From Microcoleus vaginatus_C (lineage in GTDB: Bacteria > Cyanobacteriota > Cyanobacteriia > Cyanobacteriales > Microcoleaceae), in assembly GCA_040004035.1 (NCBI GenBank), contig JAMPLN010000011.1: 64,000 nucleotides of DNA, one strand, 5' to 3'. The first letter of the stretch is position 1; each line of letters begins with the position of its first letter. The notes under the pieces are model-generated. The model was not told the DNA's origin. It did not search any database and was given only the letters and a program-made list of their open reading frames with translations. A program made the translations under genes and the position numbers. Below are positions 26,540 to 36,643 of the stretch, in pieces.

Positions 26540-27263
26540 TTTGGTGGTGCTTTTCGATCATGACGGAACTGTCGTTGATAGTGAAACCATAGCACTTAAG
26601 AGCGCATGGAGGCTGACAAATGAAGTGGCTCGTGAGTTCCCTGGCGCTCAATACTATGAGCTTGAGGACTTTGTTAAAAGGTTCGCCGGGAAACCCTACA
26701 GGGAAATACTCAAAAACCTCTACCCTGATTCATTAACCAGTCTTAATGAGCGCGATATTGACAGGCTAGTGGCTGAAGAAGAAAAGAGAGCGATCGAACG
26801 GCTTACTATAGAGGCAAAAGCGACGGTAGGAACGCCCCAAGTGCTGTCTTCCCTGCGCGACGACGGAGTTGAATATGCACTTGTAAGTAACAGCAGCTTA
26901 CAGCGCCTGAGTGCTTGCCTTACTTCTGCAGCCCTGACCGACTATTTCCCCAGCGAGCAGATATTTAGCGCTCACGACTCTCTCCCGGTTCCGCGGCCCA
27001 AGCCACTTCCTGACATCTACCTATATGCAGTGAAGTGTTTGGACGCAGAAGTTTCCGATTGCGTGGCAATTGAAGATTCTATCAGTGGGGTAAGGGCTGC
27101 CGTTGCCGCTGGAATTGGGCAGATTATCGGTTATGTAGGGGGAACTCATATAAGCGAGGATGAACGAAGCAGCCGTGCAGATGCTCTTGAGTCGGCTGGT
27201 GCCCACCAAGTTATAGAGCGGATGCACGACCTTATCGGCTTATTATCCGCAACGCCAGTCTAA
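26520..27263 (+). CDS. HAD-superfamily hydrolase (beta-phosphoglucomutase-like)
   Basis: The 247-residue product has HAD motif I (FDHDGTVVDSE, residues about 12-22), a helical cap, motif II (VSNSS), motif III (PRPKPLPDIYLYA) and motif IV (CVAIEDSISGVRAAVAAG). It is in the subfamily IA group of sugar-phosphate phosphatases and beta-phosphoglucomutases. Its start overlaps the end of the polyol dehydrogenase, so it very probably acts on a phosphorylated sugar or polyol in the same pathway; a polyol-1-phosphate phosphatase role would fit but is inference. A GGGAGG Shine-Dalgarno sequence lies just before the ATG. Confidence 0.88.
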   Translation: MKPFQHDLVVLFDHDGTVVDSETIALKSAWRLTNEVAREFPGAQYYELEDFVKRFAGKPYREILKNLYPDSLTSLNERDIDRLVAEEEKRAIERLTIEAKATVGTPQVLSSLRDDGVEYALVSNSSLQRLSACLTSAALTDYFPSEQIFSAHDSLPVPRPKPLPDIYLYAVKCLDAEVSDCVAIEDSISGVRAAVAAGIGQIIGYVGGTHISEDERSSRADALESAGAHQVIERMHDLIGLLSATPV

Positions 27264-27331
27264 AGACAGGCGGCATCAGGCGATCGCTTGATGCTCTTAG
27301 TTACGATGGTGAAAAATGGCGTTGCTGAATA

Positions 27332-28621
27332 TCAAGAATTCTCAGCCATCGAATGCTTCACTTTATCAATCCAACCTTGGCTCAGACTCAACACCTGCGA
27401 ATAAGACAAGTCCGTATCTAACACCAAATCAAACACAGACGGCTTAACTAAACGGGGAAACCATCGATGAAATAGCCTTCCTATCGTCAACCGCAAGAAA
27501 AACTCAACCAGCAACAACTTCGTGCGAGGAAACGAATAATTTGATAACTCTTGCAAGGCATGGGCATCCGGGACTCGCTGCTCTGAAAACTGCGGCAAAA
27601 CCTTCCCCCAATCATCCCCGTACTGCTCCAACAATTGTCCCAAAATCAGCACATCCTCTAAGGAAGAATTACACCCCTGGCCAATCGAGGGAGATACCGC
27701 ATGAGCAGCATCGCCAATCAGCAACACACTATCGCCCTCATGAAAGCGATCGCAGCGTACCGTTAGCACCCTCGCCACCGGGCGCTTCAGCAACGCCTCC
27801 GCTTCTTCCCACGACATTAACTGACCAAACAGCGGGAAATTTTCCTCAAAAAATGTCTTGACTTCTTCTTTCGTGGATAATCCTTCTAGGGGATTAGTCT
27901 CTGCATCAAAAATAATCACGCCATTCAACTGATCTCCTGGCTGGGGTACCATCAGCATCCGGGTTTTATTATTCAAATTCCAAGCATGGATTTTATTCGG
28001 TTCTAACTCGACTCCAGCAGTCGGATTGAGCCGACTTAAAAACACCGATTTATAGGCATCTGGAACATAGCTTTGGGAACACGACAAGCCTGCATTCTCG
28101 ACTAAATACTCTCGAATTTGCGATCGCGCCCCATCAGCACCCACCAGCAGATCGTAGTGAACGGTAAAGCTATCTCCTTCTGAAGGTTTCAACATCACGG
28201 TTTTAGCGGTTCCATCCACAGCCGTACATTCACAGTTGAAATGTACTTGAACCTGATTCGGACTAAAGGTTTCGGTTAATTGCTTCAACATAATCGTCAC
28301 GAGGCGATTGCGATCGATTGTGAGAACCGGATTTTCGCGAGGAATCCGTCGGGCTTTGCCGTTTTTCCGATAAATAATCGTCCCATGACAGAACACACTT
28401 TGAGCGGCGATCGCCTCCTCTAACCCAACAATGGCTCGAATGGCTTTTCTGCCCCGTTCCTGAAGCGAGAGCGGAAATGTGCGGTTTCCAGAAACATCAG
28501 TCAACCGAGGATCGGGACGACGTTCATAGATATCAATATGATAGTTGCCCCGACGCAATAAATAATGTGCCAGTAGCACTCCAGCCGGGCCAGCTCCAAT
28601 AATCACAACGTTTTGAACCAT
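27332..28621 (-). CDS. FAD-dependent monooxygenase (kynurenine 3-monooxygenase-like)
   Basis: The 429-residue product is a class A flavoprotein hydroxylase. It has the N-terminal dinucleotide fold (VVIIGAGPAGVLLAHYLL), the DLLVGADGARS motif (about residue 155) that contacts FAD and NAD(P)H, and the LLIGDAAHAVSPSIGQGCN motif (about residue 300). A hydrophobic stretch near the C-terminus (LLLVEFFLRLTIG) suggests membrane association, as in kynurenine 3-monooxygenase. The substrate is unknown. It is on the opposite strand to the polyol genes and converges with the HAD gene, so a shared pathway is not evident. Confidence 0.85.
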   Translation of the reverse strand: MVQNVVIIGAGPAGVLLAHYLLRRGNYHIDIYERRPDPRLTDVSGNRTFPLSLQERGRKAIRAIVGLEEAIAAQSVFCHGTIIYRKNGKARRIPRENPVLTIDRNRLVTIMLKQLTETFSPNQVQVHFNCECTAVDGTAKTVMLKPSEGDSFTVHYDLLVGADGARSQIREYLVENAGLSCSQSYVPDAYKSVFLSRLNPTAGVELEPNKIHAWNLNNKTRMLMVPQPGDQLNGVIIFDAETNPLEGLSTKEEVKTFFEENFPLFGQLMSWEEAEALLKRPVARVLTVRCDRFHEGDSVLLIGDAAHAVSPSIGQGCNSSLEDVLILGQLLEQYGDDWGKVLPQFSEQRVPDAHALQELSNYSFPRTKLLLVEFFLRLTIGRLFHRWFPRLVKPSVFDLVLDTDLSYSQVLSLSQGWIDKVKHSMAENS

Positions 28622-28781
28622 AGGGGTTTACCGAACACTATGAGTTGATGTACCGAACTTTATTATGCTTCCCGGCAGAGCCCGGATTTCTGAATCAAAT
28701 TGGTTCAGGGCAATCAGGGTTTCAACAAAGAAGTGGGGGTCTGGGTTGTCTTTTCATCTGCGATCGGCAACCCCTGAAAAG

Positions 28782-28883
28782 TTAGATATTCTCAAGAATA
28801 GCTTGCGCGGCAACTTCGTCGGTAATAAGTCCTGCGATCGACTTTCCATGCAGAGCCGCCAAAATAGACTCCACCTTTTTCAC
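28782..28883 (-). pseudogene. Relic of a SorC-type sugar-responsive regulator C-terminus
   Basis: A 33-residue frame reads KKVESILAALHG, then SIAGLITDEVAAQAILENI and a stop. This matches the last conserved stretch of SorC/DeoR-family regulators (KxxAIxAALRGGxxNxLITDExxAxxIL). Nothing upstream continues the frame; a stop lies just before it. It sits between the monooxygenase and the second polyol dehydrogenase, the place where such a regulator is usually found in polyol operons. Confidence 0.45.
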
Positions 28884-28933
28884 TCATCCTGCAATACTGA
28901 TAATAAGCCGTCCTCACAAGGCCATAAATTAAG

Positions 28934-30430
28934 ATGAACAGCAATACCAGCACAGACTCAACAATCAAGCTGAATCAAGCATCCCTGTCTCTTTTACCTG
29001 GAAACGTGCGCGTACCGAATTACGATCGCCATCAAATTACTAATGGAATTGTGCATATTGGGGTTGGTGGATTTCATCGATCGCACCAAGCGCTTTATCT
29101 CGATGATTATTTCCATCAGAATCCTGGTAGTGATTGGGGAATTTGTGGTGTTGGATTGCTGGACAATGACTATGACAGGCGTATGCGGGATGCGCTGCTG
29201 CCCCAAGATTGTTTGTATACCTTAGTTGAGCGATCTCTAGAAGGAGATCCCGCTCGAATCATTGGTTCAATCACTCGATACCTGTTTGCACCAGACAATC
29301 GTCAAGCAGTTATTGAAACATTAGCAGATCCCAAATGCCGAATTGTTACTCTAACGATCACTGAAAGCGGCTACTACTACATTGAAGGAAGTGGCAATTT
29401 CGATGTCAACCACCCGACGATGCAGCACGATTTGCAACATCCTGACCAACCAATTGGGACATACGGTTTTTTGACAGCCGCACTCGAAAAGCGGCGTAAA
29501 CAAGGGTTGGCACCCTTTACAGTCTTGTCCTGCGACAATATCCAGGGCAACGGCAACATGGTGCGGAAAATGCTAACAACATTTGCCGAAATGCACGATC
29601 CAGAGTTAGGACGTTGGATTGCTGAACACGTTGCGTTTCCTAACTGTATGGTCGATCGCATTACTCCGCTGACAACCCCAGCAGATATCAAAATGGTGGC
29701 CCAACAGTTTGGTATTGATGATGCGTTTCCCTGCGTCGCGGAGCCTTTCATTCAGTGGGTAATCGAAGATACCTTTTGTGCAGGCAGACCGGATTGGGAA
29801 TCCGTTGGCGTACAGATGACTAAGGATGTTCATCCCTATGAAATGATGAAAATTCGGCTGCTCAATGCCAGCCATATGCTGATTGGCTATCTCGGCTCTC
29901 TGGCAGGTTATACCTACGTTTATGAAGTCATGGCCGCTCCCTTGTTTCAGCAAGCAGTGGCTAACCTGATGGATGAGGTGACACCAACCCTCCAACCCGT
30001 TCCTGGGATTGATTTAGACGATTATAAAAAAACTTTAATTGAACGGTTTTCCAATCCCAAAATTCGCGATCAGCTTCCGCGCCTTTGCCTGAATGGATCG
30101 GCCAAAATTCCTAAGTTTGTTTTGGGATCGATCCGCGATAAATTACAACTTGAAGGTGCGATCGATTACCTAAGTTTGACGATCGCTGCTTGGTGTCGAT
30201 ACCTCAATAGTCATGATGAACAAGGGCAACCTATTCCCATTGATGACCCATTAGCAGACATCCTCACTCAACGCGCCAGTTTGAGTGAATTAGATCCCAG
30301 ACCATTACTGGGCCTATCTGAAATTTTTGGAGATTTAGTAGAGTCGCCACGTTTCGTCGAGGCTGTTGGCGACCAGTTGCGTAGTTTGCATGAGTTTGGT
30401 GCTAAAGGAACGCTAGCCCGATTGTCGTAG
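28934..30430 (+). CDS. Mannitol dehydrogenase-family polyol oxidoreductase 2
   Basis: The 498-residue product is a second member of the long-chain mannitol dehydrogenase family: GIVHIGVGGFHRSHQALYLDD (NAD(P) fold), SCDNIQGNGNM, FPNCMVDRITP, and the catalytic MKIRLLNASHMLIGYL region with Lys, Asn and His of KxxxxNxxHS. It is clearly divergent from the copy at 25034, not a recent duplicate. It likely oxidises a sugar alcohol to a ketose with NAD+. The 259-bp gap to the sensor kinase contains only a mobile-element relic, so this gene and the kinase are probably separate transcripts. The substrate (mannitol, D-arabitol, sorbitol) is not fixed by sequence. Confidence 0.92.
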   Translation: MNSNTSTDSTIKLNQASLSLLPGNVRVPNYDRHQITNGIVHIGVGGFHRSHQALYLDDYFHQNPGSDWGICGVGLLDNDYDRRMRDALLPQDCLYTLVERSLEGDPARIIGSITRYLFAPDNRQAVIETLADPKCRIVTLTITESGYYYIEGSGNFDVNHPTMQHDLQHPDQPIGTYGFLTAALEKRRKQGLAPFTVLSCDNIQGNGNMVRKMLTTFAEMHDPELGRWIAEHVAFPNCMVDRITPLTTPADIKMVAQQFGIDDAFPCVAEPFIQWVIEDTFCAGRPDWESVGVQMTKDVHPYEMMKIRLLNASHMLIGYLGSLAGYTYVYEVMAAPLFQQAVANLMDEVTPTLQPVPGIDLDDYKKTLIERFSNPKIRDQLPRLCLNGSAKIPKFVLGSIRDKLQLEGAIDYLSLTIAAWCRYLNSHDEQGQPIPIDDPLADILTQRASLSELDPRPLLGLSEIFGDLVESPRFVEAVGDQLRSLHEFGAKGTLARLS

Positions 30431-30485
30431 GCACCATCCGCATCCGTGAGGAAACTTATTTGACACTGCCACGGCTGCACTAGGT

Positions 30486-30510
30486 TAAACCCGTGGGATT
30501 CTCCCGTCTA
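30486..30510. repeat. IS200/IS605-like end hairpin relic
   Basis: On the minus strand GACGGGAGAATCCCACGGG has the hairpin and GGGAGAATCC core of IS200/IS605-type right ends seen in cyanobacteria. No tnpB sequence is recognised beside it. The remainder of 30431-30689 holds no gene. Confidence 0.3.
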
Positions 30511-30689
30511 GCCCAGCTTTATGTCTACGAGTGCAAAGAGAAATTCAGCAGCCAGTACAGCGCAATATTTATTGAAGTCATTCTTTCCTATCTTCCCTCT
30601 GCTCAAAGCATCTATCTTAAGGCGGATTCTCCGGATGAACTAACTCAGGTTGAATAGAGAAGACCGTGTATGCCTACGGATAGATATTC

Positions 30690-33600
30690 ATGAAGCGCGA
30701 CGCCACAGGCAAGTTTGTTAGCAATTGGAACTCGGAGACGAAACAACGAGTGAGCGTATCTCTGACTAATACAGCATGGCGATCGCTCGATAAAGAGGCT
30801 CACAGGCGAGGAATTTCTCGCTCTGAAGTCATTGAACGCTTTGCCCGCACTCTTGAAGGCGAACAGTGGTTCGCTGCCCAAGAAACTGAGCGCAAGGTGG
30901 CAATGATTCTTGAAAGCATTACGGATGCTTTTGTTGCCTTCGATCGCGACTGGCGCTACACCTACGTGAATCAAGCGGCGGCTAAAATCCTGCACAAAAC
31001 GCCCGAAGAGTTACTGGGAAAGCACGTTTGGAACGAGGTTTTTCCTGAGTTGGTCGGTGGAATTGCCTATCGGGAACTACATCGGGCAGCGATCGAACAG
31101 GTTCCTGTTTCCTGGGAAGAATTTGGGGAGCCGGTTCAGCGTTGGTTAGAGGCGAATGCCTATCCCTCTGCGGAGGGTGTAGCGGTTTATTTTCGAGATG
31201 TGAGCGATCGCAAGCAAGCGGAGGCAGAACGAGAACGGTTGTTGCACGAGCTGGAAATTGAACGCGCCCAATTTGAAGCCGTTTTGCGACAAATGCCTGC
31301 TGGAGTCATGATTGCCGATGCGGCATCCGGTAAATTAGTTCTGGCGAACGAACAAACCAAGCAAATTGTTGGGTATGGCTACGAACAGTTGCTTGCTATT
31401 GAGGACTATGTACCCCTTATTCCAAATGAAATCTTTCACTTAGATGGTCACATCTATGCCTCTCATGAGTATCCATTGGTGCGATCGCTAAAAACAGGTG
31501 AAGTCGTTACCAACGAAGAGATAGAAATTCATCGAAATGATGGTAGCCGCATTTTCATTAACGTCAACTCAGCACCAATTTTAGATAACCAGGGGCAGAT
31601 TGTTGCAGCCGTTGTTGTCTTCCAAGACGTGAGCGAACGCAAACGTGTAGAGCAAGCCTTACGCGAGAGTGAATCGCAGCTACGAGCTTTATTTGAGGCA
31701 AATCTCATTGGCATTATTATTGGCGATTTTCAAGGCAATATTCTGGAAGTCAACGACACTTGGTTAGCAACTTTAGGCTACACGCAAGAAGAAGTTTTAT
31801 CGGGAGTGGTAAACTTCCTGGAGATTACTCCACCGGAGTTTCGGCATTTAGACGAGCAAGCAATGGCAGAGATGAAACAACTTGGTCGCCATACGCCGTT
31901 TGAGAAAGAATACATTCGTAAAGATGGTTGCCGAGTTCCCGTTTTAATTGGGACTGCCTATTTAGGAGTACCCAAAAATTTAGGTGTAGGCTTCTTAATC
32001 GACTTAACAGAGCGCAAACGCTTGGAATCAGAACTGCGACAGCGAGAGCAACAGTTCAAAATGGTGGCTGAAAATGCCCCGGATATTATTAGCCGAATTG
32101 ATGCAGAGTTTCGCTATCTTTATGTCAGCCCTTCTATAGAACTGGCAACAGGTATTCCATCAGAGCAATTTCTTGGCAAGACTAATGCCGAGCTAGGAAT
32201 GCCAGAAGACAACTATCGCGTTTGGCATGACAGTTGGCGGCAAGTCTTTGCAACCGGCTCGGAACAGACGATTGAATTTAAGTTTCCGACTTCTTACGGT
32301 ATTCGATGGTATCAGTCGCGTATTGTCCCTGAATTTGCTCCCGATGGCTCCGTAGAAACGGTACTGGGGATTACTCGTGATGTGACCGATTACAAACAAG
32401 TTGAACAGGCATTACGAGAGAGCGAACAACGCTTGCGATTAGCACTGACAGCGGCTCAGATGGTTGTCTGGGATATGGATTTGCAGAGCAATCGAGTGGT
32501 GTGTTCTGCTAATGCTCTAGACGTTTGGGGTCTTTATGAAGGGACGGGAGAAGAGTTTGTTGCGCTCATTCATCCAGACGATCGACAACAGGTGCTCCAA
32601 GCGACGGTAGCGGCAATGGCTGGAGAACAGCCCTACGCACCGGAGTATCGGGTAATTTGTCCAGACGGCGTTGTGCGCTGGCTCAACAGTCAGGGGCAAG
32701 TCTATCGGGATGAGACGGGGCAAGCAGTTCGTATGATTGGCGTTTCGGTTGATATTACAGAACGCAAACAGATCGAAGCAGAACGCGATCGCCTTTTAAA
32801 ACGAGAACAATCTGCCCGACTCGAAGCCGAAACCGAACGTAAGCGGTTGCATGACATCCTGATGCAATTGCCTGCCATGATTGCCATTGTTAAAGGTGCC
32901 GATCTTGTGTATGAATTTGCCAATCCTAGCTACCTGCAAGGGACTGGACGCACTCCAGGCATTATTGGGAAATCAATACGGGATGTTTTCCCGGAGATAG
33001 AGGGGCAAATTTACTTTGAAGCGTTTGAACAGGTTTACCGAACGGGAGAAACATTTATTCGGGAGGAGTCACCTACTTACTGGGATCGGAACGGCGATGG
33101 GGTGTTGGAAGAAGCATTTTTCCACTGCATCTTTGCGGCTTGGCGGGATGCTAAGGGAACCATTCAGGGTGTGTTGATTTATAACATTGAAGTGACAGCC
33201 CAGGTGCGGGCAAGGCAACAGATTGAGGAATTACTGGCAGAACTTCAGCACAAGGAGAGACAGCAGCAATTTCTGATCGAATTGAATGATGCGATTCGTG
33301 CCATTCAAGACCCCAAGGAAATTATGTGGCAAGTGGTTTGTTCCACAGGGCAACATTTCCAAGTTACTCGCTGTACCTACGGTGAAATTGATTCTACTCA
33401 GGAATACGTCATTGTCGATCGCGACTATTGCAATGGTGTCATCAGCGTGGTGGGTAGCCATCACATGGATTCGTTTGGTCGTGAACTCATTGCTGAATTA
33501 AAGCAGGGCAAAACAATCGTCGTAGATGATGTCGCTCGCGATCCTCGCACTGCTGGATCGGGGACTGCTACCTTTGACGCAATTCAAACCAAATCTCTCC

Positions 33601-36600
33601 TGTGTGTTCCCTTAGTGAAAGAGGGGCGATTTGTTGCATTGTTGGTATTGCACCATGTGGCTCCCCGGCGCTGGACGGAGGAAGATGTGGTGCTGATGGA
33701 GCGAATTGCTCAAAAAACCTGGCTAGCCGTGGAGCGATCGCGGGCAGAAGAGGAATTGCGAGAAAGTGAAGCTCATCTGCAACTCGCGCTGAAGGTCGGA
33801 CGCATGGGAACGTGGGACTGGGATATGCAGACCGATACATTGCTTTGGTCAGAAGGACACTTCATGGTGCTGGGTCTGCAACCGAATGAGTGCGAACCCT
33901 GCTATGAGGTTTGGGCAAGTCGGGTTCATCCTGATGACCTAGCAGAAACCGATGCAAAACTTCAGCGAGCCATAGCTGAGAAGAAAGAGTATCACCATGA
34001 ATATCGCCTGTGTTGGACAGATGGCTCGATTCACTGGGTCGAAGCCAGAGGAGAGTTTACTTATGATTCTCAGGGAAATCTCAAGCACTCGATCGGCGTC
34101 GTCATCGATATCACACAACGCAAGCAAGCAGAAGAGGCGTTGCGTCAAGCTCTACAAAAGCTCAACTTCCATGTTGAAAACTCTCCAATGGCAGTCGTTG
34201 AATGGGATCGAGACTTTCGAGTCATTCGGTGGTCTGCTGGTGCAGAGCGCATTTTGGGCTGGAAAGCCGAAGAAATCCTGGGCAAATCTTTAACCGAGAT
34301 ACCTTTTGTCTTTGAGGAAGACTTGGAAACAGTTGCTGAAGTCTGCCAACGGCTGGTCTATGGTGAAGAACCCCATATTTTTTCATACAACCGCAATTAC
34401 ACCAACGATCGCAACATTGTGCATTGCGAGTGGTATAACTCCAGTCTCAGGGACGAATCGGGACGGATGATTTCGGTGTTATCGCTGGTGCTGGATGTGA
34501 CAGAGCGCAAGTATGCCGAACAAGAACGAGAACAACTGTTAGAGCGCGAACGTATTTCCCGTTCTCAGGCAGAAGCCGCACAGCGCCAACTGGCAACTAT
34601 TTTTGACACGTCTCCGGTTGGACTTGCCCTGTTAGATGCCCAGCAGCGATTTATTGCTATTAACGAAGCATTAGCAGAAATTAATGGATTAACCCGCTCG
34701 CAACACTTAGGCTATTCAATTCCAGAACTTTTTGGTCAATCCGATCCTCAATTAGTTGAAGTCTTTGATCGGATCTACACCACAGGAAATCCCTTCACTT
34801 CACCCAACTTTGCGGTGAATGTTCCCGGACGCAGCGATCGCCGTCCCGGCTATTACAACGTTTACTATCTTCCGACTGTTAACTTTAATAGCCAGGTAGA
34901 AGGCGTTCTAGTCTATGTGGTAGATGTGACGGAACGGGTGCAGTTAGAACATGCCCAACGCTTTCTCTCTGAGGCAAGTGCGGTGCTTGCATCCTCACTT
35001 GATTATCAAACGACTCTAGAGCGAGTCGCGCAGCTTACAGTGCCGGAATTAGCAGACTGGTGTACGGTTCACATGATAGAAGAGGATGGTGCGATCGCGC
35101 AGATTGCGGTTGCTCACATCGACCCTGCCAAGCTGGAATGGGCATATCAGATTAGAGATAAGTATCCGATAAACCCAGATGACCCTCGCGGTGCTGCATT
35201 GACATTGCGGACTGGACAACCGGATTTAGTGCCCGATATTCCCGATGAACTGTTGGTGCAGGCAGCGCGTGACGCAGAGCATTTAGAGATTCTGCGGCAG
35301 GTTGGATTCAGATCCGTAATGACGGTGCCGCTGCGAACTCAGGCACGAATTCTAGGGGCCATTTCCTTTATCTCAGCCGAATCTGGACGACGGTATACCT
35401 CAGCAGATTTGCAACTGGCAGAGGAATTGGCGCGTCGTGCTTCCTTGGCGATCGACAATGCTCAGTTATATCGGTTAGCTCAACGCGATCGCGCAAAAGC
35501 AGAAGCGGCTAACCGGATTAAAGACGAATTTTTAGCAGTATTGTCCCACGAGTTGCGATCGCCCCTCAATCCGATTCTGGGCTGGACAAAATTGCTACGA
35601 ACAGGCCGACTAGATACCACAAAAACCCAGCAAGCCCTGGAAACGATCGAACGCAACGCCAAGCTGCAAGCCCAATTAATTGAGGACTTGTTGGATGTTT
35701 CCCGCATTCTGCAAGGAAAAATGACGTTAAACGTCGCTCCTGTGAATCTAGCGGCAATGATTGAAGCTGCCCTAGAAACGGTACGACTGGCAGCCGAAGC
35801 CAAACACATTCAAATCCAGACTACATTTAATCCTATTTCAGGAACGGTTTCAGGCGATACCAATCGCCTCCAACAAGTAGTCTGGAACCTCCTCTCCAAT
35901 GCTGTGAAGTTCACCCCAACCGGAGGACGCATCGACGTGCAACTAGAGCAGGTTGGTATGTACGCTCAGATTCAAGTCAAAGATACTGGAAAAGGCATCA
36001 AACGAGAGTTCTTACCCCATGTGTTTGACTACTTCCGTCAAGAAGATGGCACCATAACCCGACAATTCGGCGGATTGGGATTGGGACTAGCGATCGTCCG
36101 TCATTTTACCGAACTGCATGGAGGAACCGTTCAAGCAGACAGCTTAGGACAGAACTTAGGGGCTACATTTACCATCCGGCTACCGTTAAACATCGTAGAG
36201 CCGGAACCATCTTCTGATGACAGGCATCCAGAAAGTGCGGCAGACTTAGCAGGTATTCAGGTCTTGGTTGTGGACGACGATGCAGATATGCGGGAGTTGG
36301 CAGCATTCACCCTGATGCAATCGGGCGCACAAGTTGCCACAGCAGCTTCGGGGGCACAGGCGTTGACCCTTCTGAATCAATCTCTCCCCGATCTACTCTT
36401 ATGTGACATTGGGATGCCAGAAATGGATGGTTATGCCCTGATTCGGCAAATTAGAAAGTGGTCACCTCAACAGGGAGGCACGATTCCTGCGATCGCACTT
36501 ACTGCCTATGCTGGAGAGATCAATCAGCAGCAAGCCTTAGCTGCCGGATTTCAGATGCATATCTCCAAGCCTGTTGAACCTGAAGAATTGGTAAAAGCGA

Positions 36601-36623
36601 TCGCCCGTTTGCTAAGACACTGA
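30690..36623 (+). CDS. Giant multi-PAS/GAF hybrid sensor kinase with N-terminal ribbon-helix-helix
   Basis: The 1977-residue, apparently cytoplasmic protein begins with a ribbon-helix-helix-like segment (RVSVSLTNTAWRSLDKEA, then RGISRSEVIERFARTLEG, residues about 20-56). About nine PAS domains (many ending in DVTERKQAE-like or DVSERKR-like links) and two GAF domains (about 870-1010 and 1430-1590) follow. The kinase core has HisKA with His1620 in LSHELRSPLNPI, HATPase_c with NLLSNAVKFT and GLGLGLAI, and a C-terminal receiver with the acceptor Asp1906 (LLLCDIGMPEMDG). No membrane helix is evident. It should integrate several signals and phosphorylate its own receiver. It is 20 bp upstream of xylB, so the two are co-transcribed. 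There is no separate output domain unless the RHH segment acts as one. Confidence 0.93.
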   Translation: MKRDATGKFVSNWNSETKQRVSVSLTNTAWRSLDKEAHRRGISRSEVIERFARTLEGEQWFAAQETERKVAMILESITDAFVAFDRDWRYTYVNQAAAKILHKTPEELLGKHVWNEVFPELVGGIAYRELHRAAIEQVPVSWEEFGEPVQRWLEANAYPSAEGVAVYFRDVSDRKQAEAERERLLHELEIERAQFEAVLRQMPAGVMIADAASGKLVLANEQTKQIVGYGYEQLLAIEDYVPLIPNEIFHLDGHIYASHEYPLVRSLKTGEVVTNEEIEIHRNDGSRIFINVNSAPILDNQGQIVAAVVVFQDVSERKRVEQALRESESQLRALFEANLIGIIIGDFQGNILEVNDTWLATLGYTQEEVLSGVVNFLEITPPEFRHLDEQAMAEMKQLGRHTPFEKEYIRKDGCRVPVLIGTAYLGVPKNLGVGFLIDLTERKRLESELRQREQQFKMVAENAPDIISRIDAEFRYLYVSPSIELATGIPSEQFLGKTNAELGMPEDNYRVWHDSWRQVFATGSEQTIEFKFPTSYGIRWYQSRIVPEFAPDGSVETVLGITRDVTDYKQVEQALRESEQRLRLALTAAQMVVWDMDLQSNRVVCSANALDVWGLYEGTGEEFVALIHPDDRQQVLQATVAAMAGEQPYAPEYRVICPDGVVRWLNSQGQVYRDETGQAVRMIGVSVDITERKQIEAERDRLLKREQSARLEAETERKRLHDILMQLPAMIAIVKGADLVYEFANPSYLQGTGRTPGIIGKSIRDVFPEIEGQIYFEAFEQVYRTGETFIREESPTYWDRNGDGVLEEAFFHCIFAAWRDAKGTIQGVLIYNIEVTAQVRARQQIEELLAELQHKERQQQFLIELNDAIRAIQDPKEIMWQVVCSTGQHFQVTRCTYGEIDSTQEYVIVDRDYCNGVISVVGSHHMDSFGRELIAELKQGKTIVVDDVARDPRTAGSGTATFDAIQTKSLLCVPLVKEGRFVALLVLHHVAPRRWTEEDVVLMERIAQKTWLAVERSRAEEELRESEAHLQLALKVGRMGTWDWDMQTDTLLWSEGHFMVLGLQPNECEPCYEVWASRVHPDDLAETDAKLQRAIAEKKEYHHEYRLCWTDGSIHWVEARGEFTYDSQGNLKHSIGVVIDITQRKQAEEALRQALQKLNFHVENSPMAVVEWDRDFRVIRWSAGAERILGWKAEEILGKSLTEIPFVFEEDLETVAEVCQRLVYGEEPHIFSYNRNYTNDRNIVHCEWYNSSLRDESGRMISVLSLVLDVTERKYAEQEREQLLERERISRSQAEAAQRQLATIFDTSPVGLALLDAQQRFIAINEALAEINGLTRSQHLGYSIPELFGQSDPQLVEVFDRIYTTGNPFTSPNFAVNVPGRSDRRPGYYNVYYLPTVNFNSQVEGVLVYVVDVTERVQLEHAQRFLSEASAVLASSLDYQTTLERVAQLTVPELADWCTVHMIEEDGAIAQIAVAHIDPAKLEWAYQIRDKYPINPDDPRGAALTLRTGQPDLVPDIPDELLVQAARDAEHLEILRQVGFRSVMTVPLRTQARILGAISFISAESGRRYTSADLQLAEELARRASLAIDNAQLYRLAQRDRAKAEAANRIKDEFLAVLSHELRSPLNPILGWTKLLRTGRLDTTKTQQALETIERNAKLQAQLIEDLLDVSRILQGKMTLNVAPVNLAAMIEAALETVRLAAEAKHIQIQTTFNPISGTVSGDTNRLQQVVWNLLSNAVKFTPTGGRIDVQLEQVGMYAQIQVKDTGKGIKREFLPHVFDYFRQEDGTITRQFGGLGLGLAIVRHFTELHGGTVQADSLGQNLGATFTIRLPLNIVEPEPSSDDRHPESAADLAGIQVLVVDDDADMRELAAFTLMQSGAQVATAASGAQALTLLNQSLPDLLLCDIGMPEMDGYALIRQIRKWSPQQGGTIPAIALTAYAGEINQQQALAAGFQMHISKPVEPEELVKAIARLLRH

Positions 36624-36643
36624 ATGATTGGAGGATTAGGCTA

